Of a DNA stretch of 8,535 nt, positions 1 to 6,214 are shown piece by piece (position 1 is the stretch's first letter; each line of letters starts with the position of its first letter). This DNA comes from an uncultured Flavobacteriales bacterium (GTDB taxonomy: Bacteria; Bacteroidota; Bacteroidia; Flavobacteriales_D; Sanyastnellaceae): positions 1 to 8,535 of the forward strand of contig CAJXOV010000071.1 of NCBI GenBank assembly GCA_913057815.1, given 5' to 3'. Made by a program: the position numbers and the translations under genes. The notes below the pieces were generated by a model that was given only the letters and a program-made list of their open reading frames with translations, did no database searches and was not told the DNA's origin.

Positions 1-45
1 GATGTAGAGAGGTCTCGTGGGCTCGGAGATGTGTATAAGAGACAG
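1..45. other. Illumina Nextera Read 2 / i7 adapter (technical sequence, not genomic)
   Basis: The first 45 bases are library adapter. Bases 1-3 (GAT) match the end of the P7 flow-cell oligo. Bases 4-11 (GTAGAGAG) occupy the i7 index slot, and from memory they are the adapter form of index N707 (CTCTCTAC). Bases 12-26 are the Read 2 tail GTCTCGTGGGCTCGG. Bases 27-45 are the 19-bp Tn5 mosaic end AGATGTGTATAAGAGACAG. Genomic sequence begins at 46. The GTG at 31 lies inside the mosaic end and is not a real start codon; the adapter-encoded residues are (M/V)YKRQ. Confidence 0.98.
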
Positions 46-2727
46 CTATTATTCCTCGCAGGCATTATTTTATTTCAAGTTGCACCAGCAATATGCCAAA
101 ACAACGCATTTCCAAGTACAGAAGGTGTTGGGAACTTTGATTATCTAAACAATCCTACAGGACAGTTTTTAGTTGAAGTTGACCCTTCAGTACTCCCTTC
201 TCAGAGTAATCTTTTTATAGAAGTGACATCTGTAGCTACAGGTCAATGGGATGATGCTAGTGTTTGGGACTGTAATTGTGTTCCTAATGAAAGTAATTCT
301 GTAACCATACAAGATGGACACATTGTAGCTTTTACAGGAGATAAAGAAGTTTATTCACTTCATGTTACAGAGAATGCTACTTTAAGTGGAATTTCGGGAA
401 GTAATTTAAAAGTAAACAAGGATGTTGCTTTTTATGGTGCTGCTAATTTAACTGGTGTTGATGTTGACTTAGGAGGTTCAGATGTTCAAACTATCCTTGG
501 TAATTGCCATTTCGATAAACTATATCTATCGGGAAGTAATACGGTCGACTTGCTAGGAAATCTTTTCATAGCACAAGAGTTATGGGTAGGACAGTGTACA
601 TTAAATACTAATGGTGGCTTGGTTTTAGTTTCCGGTGCTGAAGGCACAGGTGAAATAGGCCCAGTCTTTGACGGAAACATTAATGGTAGTATTACTATGA
701 ATAGAGAGATTTCTACTTCCAGGTCTGGTTGGATCAGTTTAGGATCCCCAGTTTCAAACGCTACATGTGAAGAGCTTGTTGATGATTTTGTTACTACTGG
801 TTTTGTAGGCGCTGATTATCCCGATCATAGTTTTAATAACATAAGCTATTATGAAGAACAATCAGATGATGGTACCACTGACTTTTTAGGTATTACTGCG
901 GCCACTGATATGATGGAAGTTGGAAGAGGATATTATGTTTATACCTTGGCAGGAGAATATCTTTATGACGTAGTCGGTGATGCTAATGTTGGAGAAATAG
1001 ATATAGAAGTTTCGTACACTAACAATGAAAGTCCTTCGTCAGATGGTCTAAATTTAGTGGCTAATCCATACCCTGCATCTATCAATTGGGATAGTCCTTC
1101 AGGATGGGATAAAGAAAATTTAGTAGGAGCAGTATATGTCTGGGATGTTTCTCAAAAACAATTCAGAACTTATCTTAATGGTTTAGGGGTAAATGGTGGA
1201 TCAGCTTTTATAAAGCCTATGGAGTCATTCTATGTTATGGCATCAGGAGCTAACCCTCAACTTTCGATCAATGAATCTGCTAAATCACTACATACAATTG
1301 AAACTCAAGAGTCTTTACAAAACATATTCGTAACTCTAAGCGATCAGCAGTGGTCAGATGATTTAGTAATTACTACTAATTCTGATGCCTCATTAATGTT
1401 TGAGCCAGCTACAGATGCTTTAAAGTTTTATGGAGATAATTCTGTTCCTAATATTAGTACTTTGTCTTCGGATAATGTTAAACTAGCTATAAATAGTATA
1501 CCTGAATTCTCAGCTGCTCAAGATATTGAAATGATGATTAATATTCCTATAGAAGGGAATTATACTCTATCATTTGACAATGTTGATCAGTATATAACCA
1601 ATCAGTGTATTGGATTGGAAGATCTGGTAACTGGAGAAGTTTATGATTTATCTCTCGTGAGTGAATTTGAGTTTTTTACACCAGAAGTAGAAGATCAAGT
1701 AAGATTTGTTTTTCATATTGGTTCGCCTGTGATAGCTGATGCTACTGGGATAATATGTACTGGTGATGGAAACGGAGAAATCATAACTGAGGGTTCTGGT
1801 GATGGGCCATGGAATTATAGATGGTTTGATCAGGACATGAATCTAATCGGAGAAATGTTAGACGAGTCAGCGGAGCATACTATTTCTAACTTAAATGGTG
1901 GAGATTATATCGTTCAAGTTGAGAATAATGATTTCTGTGGGTCTATTCTGATGGAAGTTAATGTTTTTGAACCTGAAGAGCTTTTAACAGTGTTATCTGC
2001 TGCTTACGATATAGGGTGTGAAGAAGACAATACTGGAGAAATTTTATTGAATGTTTCTGGAGGTATTCAACCTTATGACGTAGTATGGGATAACGAAATG
2101 TTAGGTGCTAATATAGATGGTTTAGGAGCGGGAGAATATATTTATACTGTCACAGATGAGCTAGGCTGTAGTCATGAGGAATCGATTTTAATTCAAGAAG
2201 CTGAAGATGTAGAGGTTAGCTTTACAGCTGATCAAGTTGTGTCGCTTAACAGTAATAATGAAGCTGAAGTGATATTTACCAACACTTCAGAAGGAGCCAC
2301 TGTTTTTGAATGGGATTTCGGAGATGGATCGGAATTGGTAAATGAGGAATCACCATCTCATATGTTTACACAACCTGGATTTTTCACGGTTTCTATGTAT
2401 GCAAATAATGGACAGTGTGATGATTATTACCAAGCAGTAGTGGTAGTAGAACAATTTAGTGGGATAGCTGAACAAGACTTTTCAAGTTCGGTTTCAATAA
2501 CAGCTAATAGCGGAAAAATTTTAGTGAATAGTACGTACTCTTCTAATCAATCGAGCCAAGTGATGGTTCATGATATATTAGGAAAACTAATTGTTTCTGA
2601 AAAAGGAAACCTAGGAAATGGAAGTACGATAGAAGTTGATCTAGATGAAGCTAATTCGCTTTATGTAGTTTCAGTATTAAATCTTCAGACGAATGAAAAG
2701 ACTGTCAGGAAGATTTCGAGATTTTAA
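46..2727 (+). CDS. T9SS-exported multidomain surface protein with SprB-like repeats, PKD domain and type A sorting domain (5' partial)
   Basis: This is a secreted or cell-surface protein, with 893 genuine codons visible and probably only a few N-terminal residues lost to the adapter. The frame opens with a hydrophobic stretch (LLFLAGIILFQVAPAICQ), which is most of a Sec signal peptide with cleavage near APA or AIC; no lipobox is seen. The motif GQWDDASVW (241-267) begins a beta-rich region like the repeat-rich N-termini of Bacteroidota exported proteins. GLNLVANPYPASINWD (1045-1092) is a motif I recognise from large T9SS cargo. Two SprB-like repeats follow (about 1723-1980 and 1984-2205, with cores CTGDGNGEI and CEEDNTGEI). 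Next is a PKD domain (about 2215-2455, with WDFGDG at 2311-2328). Last is a T9SS type A sorting domain (about 2488-2724, with VMVHDILGKLI and a basic end RKISRF). The sorting domain should be removed at the outer membrane by the sortase PorU. No catalytic domain is recognised, so adhesion or a matrix role is a guess. A strong terminator follows. Confidence 0.87.
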   Translation, partial: LLFLAGIILFQVAPAICQNNAFPSTEGVGNFDYLNNPTGQFLVEVDPSVLPSQSNLFIEVTSVATGQWDDASVWDCNCVPNESNSVTIQDGHIVAFTGDKEVYSLHVTENATLSGISGSNLKVNKDVAFYGAANLTGVDVDLGGSDVQTILGNCHFDKLYLSGSNTVDLLGNLFIAQELWVGQCTLNTNGGLVLVSGAEGTGEIGPVFDGNINGSITMNREISTSRSGWISLGSPVSNATCEELVDDFVTTGFVGADYPDHSFNNISYYEEQSDDGTTDFLGITAATDMMEVGRGYYVYTLAGEYLYDVVGDANVGEIDIEVSYTNNESPSSDGLNLVANPYPASINWDSPSGWDKENLVGAVYVWDVSQKQFRTYLNGLGVNGGSAFIKPMESFYVMASGANPQLSINESAKSLHTIETQESLQNIFVTLSDQQWSDDLVITTNSDASLMFEPATDALKFYGDNSVPNISTLSSDNVKLAINSIPEFSAAQDIEMMINIPIEGNYTLSFDNVDQYITNQCIGLEDLVTGEVYDLSLVSEFEFFTPEVEDQVRFVFHIGSPVIADATGIICTGDGNGEIITEGSGDGPWNYRWFDQDMNLIGEMLDESAEHTISNLNGGDYIVQVENNDFCGSILMEVNVFEPEELLTVLSAAYDIGCEEDNTGEILLNVSGGIQPYDVVWDNEMLGANIDGLGAGEYIYTVTDELGCSHEESILIQEAEDVEVSFTADQVVSLNSNNEAEVIFTNTSEGATVFEWDFGDGSELVNEESPSHMFTQPGFFTVSMYANNGQCDDYYQAVVVVEQFSGIAEQDFSSSVSITANSGKILVNSTYSSNQSSQVMVHDILGKLIVSEKGNLGNGSTIEVDLDEANSLYVVSVLNLQTNEKTVRKISRF

Positions 2728-2763
2728 CTTAACCAATCTAAATATGCTATGAAATAGCGCCTT

Positions 2764-2791
2764 AAACCCCTGCCAAAAGCAGGGGTTTTTT
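2764..2791 (+). terminator. Rho-independent terminator of the surface-protein gene
   Basis: A perfect 10-bp stem, AAACCCCTGC (2764-2773) and GCAGGGGTTT (2779-2788), encloses a five-base CAAAA loop. A run of six T starts at 2786. It lies 36 bases after the stop at 2725-2727, as expected for an intrinsic terminator. A second, outer dyad is possible: TTAAACC at 2762-2768 can pair with GGTTTAA at 2792-2798 instead. The A-rich left arm would also give some termination on the opposite strand. Confidence 0.93.
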
Positions 2792-2866
2792 GGTTTAAAT
2801 GGCTTTATTTTCTTTTCTCAAAAGTTGGATGAAAAGTTGTTTAAAATATGACTGTTCTATCCTGCT

Positions 2867-2891
2867 AGTACTTCAATATATCTCAGTACTT
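2867..2891. promoter_or_regulatory. Paired AGTACTT repeats overlapping the purQ promoter (possible operator)
   Basis: AGTACTT occurs at 2867-2873 and again at 2885-2891, starts 18 bases apart. The core AGTACT is its own reverse complement, so the pair is both a direct and an inverted repeat. The right copy overlaps the proposed -7 element, where a repressor would block transcription. It might be a binding site for a purine-responsive or other regulator, but two short AT-rich repeats can arise by chance and no regulator is known to me for this sequence. Confidence 0.22.
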
Positions 2892-2894
2892 TTG
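2887..2894 (+). promoter_or_regulatory. Probable Bacteroidota-type -7 promoter element for purQ
   Basis: TACTTTTG fits the Bacteroidota primary-sigma -7 consensus TAnnTTTG exactly. It ends 17 bases before the purQ ATG, so the leader would be very short. No good -33 TTG is seen at the usual spacing, which lowers confidence. It lies downstream of the terminator at 2764-2791, where a new promoter is needed. The extended string TACTTTTGTTT closely matches TACATTTGTTT ahead of dxs. Confidence 0.5.
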
Positions 2895-2911
2895 TTTGCA
2901 AAATCTAACAA

Positions 2912-3604
2912 ATGAAATTTGGAGTAATCACTTTTCCTGGGTCTAATTGTGACCAAGATATCATATATGTATTAAGAGATATTTTAATGCAACCAGTTGA
3001 GGAGTTATGGCATAAGGACACTGATTTAAAAGGGTGTGATTTTGTTATTCTCCCTGGAGGATTTTCATACGGAGATTACTTGAGAAGCGGAGCTATAGCT
3101 AATTTTTCGCCTATTATGGCTGAAGTGGTTAAACATGCTAATGCTGGAGGATACGTTATGGGTATTTGTAATGGATTCCAAATCTTATGTGAGTCTGGAT
3201 TACTTCCTGGTGTTTTAAGACATAATGAAAATCAAAAATTCATTTGTAAAAACGTTCATATCAAGCCCGCTTCAAATTCAAATATTGTAACTCAAAATTT
3301 AGATGAGTATAAGGCTTACAAGATTCCGGTGGCTCATGCTGAAGGAAATTTCTTTGCTACGCCAGAACAAATGCTTGAAATTCATGATAATGAACAAGTA
3401 TTATTTAGATACTGTAATGAAGAAGCAGAAGTGACTAATGGTTCTAATCCAAACGGAAGTTTAGAGAATATAGCCGGAATTTGTAACAAGAATAGAAATG
3501 TTTTCGGGATGATGCCTCATCCTGAAAGAGCGTCAGATTTTGAATTGTTTAGTACAGATGGAAGAGAGATTTTCGATGGAATGCTAAACGCTACTCTAGT
3601 TTAA
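2912..3604 (+). CDS. purQ: Phosphoribosylformylglycinamidine synthase subunit PurQ (glutaminase)
   Basis: PurQ is the class I glutamine amidotransferase subunit of FGAM synthase. It releases ammonia from glutamine and passes it to PurL, which converts FGAR to FGAM in the fourth step of cytosolic de novo purine synthesis; PurS bridges the subunits. The 230 residues match the usual length of about 225-230. The N-terminus KFGVITFPGSNCDQD and the segment GGFSYGDYLRSGAIA are family signatures. The catalytic triad is complete: Cys86 in GICNGFQ (codon 3167-3169), and His203 and Glu205 in MPHPERA (His codon 3518-3520). The ATG at 2912 starts directly at the conserved N-terminus; no Shine-Dalgarno is present. 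The gene is separated from its upstream neighbour by a terminator and from dxs by 90 bases. A free-standing PurQ implies that separate purL and purS lie elsewhere in the genome; neither is in this window. Confidence 0.97.
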   Translation: MKFGVITFPGSNCDQDIIYVLRDILMQPVEELWHKDTDLKGCDFVILPGGFSYGDYLRSGAIANFSPIMAEVVKHANAGGYVMGICNGFQILCESGLLPGVLRHNENQKFICKNVHIKPASNSNIVTQNLDEYKAYKIPVAHAEGNFFATPEQMLEIHDNEQVLFRYCNEEAEVTNGSNPNGSLENIAGICNKNRNVFGMMPHPERASDFELFSTDGREIFDGMLNATLV

Positions 3605-3663
3605 ACGAAAGTTAAAATTAGGTTTTCCTACAATTCTGGGATAATTACTTAGTTATTAGAGCT

Positions 3664-3671
3664 TACATTTG
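3664..3671 (+). promoter_or_regulatory. Probable Bacteroidota-type -7 promoter element for dxs
   Basis: TACATTTG fits TAnnTTTG exactly and ends 23 bases before the dxs ATG. A -33 TTG is not evident at the standard spacing. It shares TACnTTTGTTT with the element before purQ, and both lie in the short gaps just ahead of a start codon. No terminator is visible between purQ and this site, so some read-through from purQ into dxs is possible. Confidence 0.47.
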
Positions 3672-3694
3672 TTTAAGTACCTTTTATTATCATA

Positions 3695-5626
3695 ATGAGC
3701 GAATATAAAGCGGGTCCCCTTTTAACAGGAATTGATGTTCCTGGAGATTTAAGAAGTAAAATTTCTGATGATCAACTAGTTCAAGTTTCCAATGAGCTTA
3801 GACAATACATTGTAGATATAGTTTCCGAAAAAGGAGGTCACTTTGGCGCAAGTCTGGGTGTAGTAGAACTAACTGTAGCTCTTCATTATGTTTATAATAC
3901 TCCTTATGATCAACTAGTATGGGATGTAGGCCACCAAGCATATGGGCATAAAATCTTAACAGGTAGAAAAGAGGCTTTTCATACAAACAGAGTTTATAAA
4001 GGTCTGAGTGGTTTTCCCAAAAGATCAGAAAGTGAATACGATACTTTTGGAGTGGGTCATTCTTCCACAAGTATTTCCGGAGCACTGGGAATGGCTGTAG
4101 CCAGTAAAATAAAGGGAGAAGAAGATAGAAAGTGTATTGCTATAATAGGCGATGGAGCCATGACGGCTGGCCTTGCGTTTGAAGGACTAAATCACGCAGG
4201 CTCACTAAACAACGATTTGCTAGTTGTTCTAAACGATAACTGCATGAGTATCGATCCTAATGTAGGTGCTCTTAAAGAATATTTAACGGATATCACTACT
4301 TCTCATACTTACAATAAAGTGAAGGATGAAGTATGGAATTTGTTAGGCAAGGTCAGTAAATTCGGTCCTAATGCACAGAGTATAGCCCAAAAAATTCAGG
4401 ATGGTGTGAAATCCGCATTGTTAAAACAAAGTAATTTATTTGAATCTTTAAACTTTAGATATTTCGGTCCTATTGATGGTCATGACGTTGAGTATTTGGC
4501 TAAGGTTATGAAAGATTTAAAAGACATTCCTGGTCCTAAAATACTTCATTGTGTAACTAAAAAAGGGAAAGGATATAAACCAGCCGAAGATGGCTCTGCC
4601 ACTCAATGGCATGCACCAGGTATTTTCAATAAAGAAACTGGAGAAATAGTAAAAGTGGTTCCTAAAAGTCCTGAACCTCCTAAATATCAGGATGTATTTG
4701 GTCATTCAATTATAGAGTTAGCAGAAAAGAATGAGAAAATCGTAGGAGTAACTCCTGCTATGCCTACTGGGTGCTCCCTTAAATACATGATGGAAGCCAT
4801 GCCCGAAAGAGCTTTTGATGTGGGAATAGCTGAGCAACATGCGGTTACTTTTTCTGCTGGAATGGCTACTCAAGGTTTAATACCATTTTGTAATATCTAC
4901 TCTTCATTTATGCAGAGAGCTTACGATCAAGTGATTCATGATGTGGCTATACAAAACCTAAACGTTGTTTTCTGTTTAGACAGAGGAGGATTAGTTGGAG
5001 CTGACGGGCCTACACATCATGGTGCTTATGATTTAGCATTTATGAGGTGCATACCTAATATGATTGTTTCTTCTCCTATGAATGAAGAAGAACTTAGGAA
5101 CTTAATGTTTACTGCACAAGAAGGTCATGGGCCATTTTCTATTCGGTACCCGAGAGGAAAAGGCGTGATGACTAAATGGAAGACTCCATTTAAGAAAGTG
5201 AAAATAGGTACAGGTAGAAAAGTAAAGACAGGGGAGGATATAGCGGTTTTAACTATTGGGCCAATTGGAAATAAAGCCCTTACGGCTTGTGAAAACATGA
5301 CGGAAAAGGGAATTAGTGCTGCTCATTATGATATGCGATTTGCCAAACCTATTGATGAAGTTTTATTACATGAAGTGTTCTCTAAATTCAAGAAAGTAAT
5401 TACTGTGGAAGATGGATGTATCCAAGGTGGTATGGGTTCAGCAGTGATAGAATTTATGGCTGAAAATAACTACAGTGCACATGTAGTAAGATTAGGAGTT
5501 CCAGATAAGTATATAGAACATGGTACACAGTCAGAATTGTATACGGAATGTGGGTATAATACTCTAGACATAGAAAAAGCTATTAAAGAAATGGTTTCTG
5601 CAGAATCCAAGCAGTTGGCTATATAA
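3695..5626 (+). CDS. dxs: 1-deoxy-D-xylulose-5-phosphate synthase
   Basis: DXS condenses pyruvate with glyceraldehyde 3-phosphate, with loss of CO2, to give DXP. This is the first committed step of the MEP isoprenoid pathway and also feeds thiamine and pyridoxal synthesis in many bacteria. The enzyme is cytosolic, homodimeric and uses thiamine diphosphate and Mg2+. At 643 residues it is slightly longer than E. coli Dxs (620). Visible landmarks are His49 in GGHFGASLG and His80 in DVGHQAYGHKILTGR. The ThDP/Mg motif is GDGAMTAG (Asp153, codon 4151-4153) with Asn182 in LNDNCMSI. The cofactor-activating Glu380 lies in VGIAEQHAVTF (codon 4832-4834), and His441 lies in GADGPTHHGAYD. The three domains run roughly 10-285, 330-490 and 500-630. 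The ATG at 3695 gives a normal N-terminus; the upstream sequence is AT-rich without a Shine-Dalgarno. The DUF2480 gene begins 14 bases after the stop, so the two are probably cotranscribed. Confidence 0.98.
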   Translation: MSEYKAGPLLTGIDVPGDLRSKISDDQLVQVSNELRQYIVDIVSEKGGHFGASLGVVELTVALHYVYNTPYDQLVWDVGHQAYGHKILTGRKEAFHTNRVYKGLSGFPKRSESEYDTFGVGHSSTSISGALGMAVASKIKGEEDRKCIAIIGDGAMTAGLAFEGLNHAGSLNNDLLVVLNDNCMSIDPNVGALKEYLTDITTSHTYNKVKDEVWNLLGKVSKFGPNAQSIAQKIQDGVKSALLKQSNLFESLNFRYFGPIDGHDVEYLAKVMKDLKDIPGPKILHCVTKKGKGYKPAEDGSATQWHAPGIFNKETGEIVKVVPKSPEPPKYQDVFGHSIIELAEKNEKIVGVTPAMPTGCSLKYMMEAMPERAFDVGIAEQHAVTFSAGMATQGLIPFCNIYSSFMQRAYDQVIHDVAIQNLNVVFCLDRGGLVGADGPTHHGAYDLAFMRCIPNMIVSSPMNEEELRNLMFTAQEGHGPFSIRYPRGKGVMTKWKTPFKKVKIGTGRKVKTGEDIAVLTIGPIGNKALTACENMTEKGISAAHYDMRFAKPIDEVLLHEVFSKFKKVITVEDGCIQGGMGSAVIEFMAENNYSAHVVRLGVPDKYIEHGTQSELYTECGYNTLDIEKAIKEMVSAESKQLAI

Positions 5627-5640
5627 CACTCAGAAATATA

Positions 5641-6144
5641 ATGGAGGAAATCATAAATAAAGTAGCTAAAGCGGGATTGATTTCTTTAGATATAAAAGAC
5701 TTCTATCCGAGAGGAATCAGGGCTACTATTGATTTGAAAGAACAATTGTGGCAGGAGCTTGTGCTCAAAGAAAAAGACTTCAGGAGTTGGGTGAAACAGT
5801 TTGATTGGAATAAATTCCAAGGGCAAAATGTTGGTGTTTGGTGTTCGGCTGATGCTATCGTACCTACTTGGGCATACATGCTTATAGCTGCTGAATTGGA
5901 AGGAATAGCCGACTTTATAGCTTTTGGAAATGAGGAGAAACTTGAAGTAGCTTTAGTTCAGTCACATATTCAAAGTTTGGATTTAACTGAATACAAAGAC
6001 CAGAGAGTAATTATAAAAGGATGTTCCGATATTTCTGAAGCAGAAGTGGCCTTTCTAGAGCTTACTAAAGCACTAAAACCTATCGTAAAGTCTCTTATGT
6101 TTGGAGAAGCATGTAGCTCTGTACCAGTTTATAAGAAGCGTTAA
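5641..6144 (+). CDS. DUF2480 family protein, function unknown
   Basis: This is a 167-residue soluble protein with no signal peptide or membrane segment. I recognise it as DUF2480, a family I know only from Bacteroidota, from the N-terminus MEEIINKVAKAGLISLD, the block WCSADAIVPTWAYML, the block IIKGCSD and the C-terminal FGEACSSVPVYK. No reaction is established that I know of. Its only three cysteines, Cys68, Cys128 and Cys158, are each followed by serine and sit in the blocks that look most family-typical. Asp71 and Asp130 are nearby. That arrangement could suit metal, Fe-S or redox chemistry, but this is inference. From memory, DUF2480 genes in Flavobacteriia often sit beside suf genes (sufE, DUF59); here the neighbour is dxs, 14 bases upstream, which suggests one transcript. 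The stop is doubled (TAATAA at 6142-6147). The family call is firm; the function is open. Confidence 0.88.
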   Translation: MEEIINKVAKAGLISLDIKDFYPRGIRATIDLKEQLWQELVLKEKDFRSWVKQFDWNKFQGQNVGVWCSADAIVPTWAYMLIAAELEGIADFIAFGNEEKLEVALVQSHIQSLDLTEYKDQRVIIKGCSDISEAEVAFLELTKALKPIVKSLMFGEACSSVPVYKKR

Positions 6145-6214
6145 TAAATTCTCCTGAAAAATTCGCTCTATTGGCAGTCTGTTCTGTAATTTCAGAGCTT
6201 CAATTTACCTACAC

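Noticed and set aside
31..45. GTG start codon of a complete 898-residue protein beginning MYKRQ
   Set aside because: These bases are the Tn5 mosaic end of the Nextera adapter. The genuine start lies outside the insert.
486..680. Minus-strand open frame of 64 codons
   Set aside because: It lies entirely within the surface-protein gene, has no recognisable family or own regulatory signals, and is explained as a shadow frame.
3605..3694. Terminator or riboswitch between purQ and dxs
   Set aside because: I see no stable GC stem with a T-run and no conserved aptamer core. The gap is only 90 bases.
3798..4085. Minus-strand open frame of 95 codons
   Set aside because: It is antisense to the highly conserved N-terminal half of dxs, and its translation resembles no known protein.
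4517..4705. Minus-strand open frame of 62 codons
   Set aside because: It is antisense to dxs. Its Phe/Ile-rich translation looks hydrophobic only because it opposes Lys/Glu-rich codons.
6171..6194. Possible polA promoter: TTG at 6171-6173 and TAATTTCA at 6187-6194
   Set aside because: The -7 candidate has two mismatches to TAnnTTTG and the 13-base spacer is too short.
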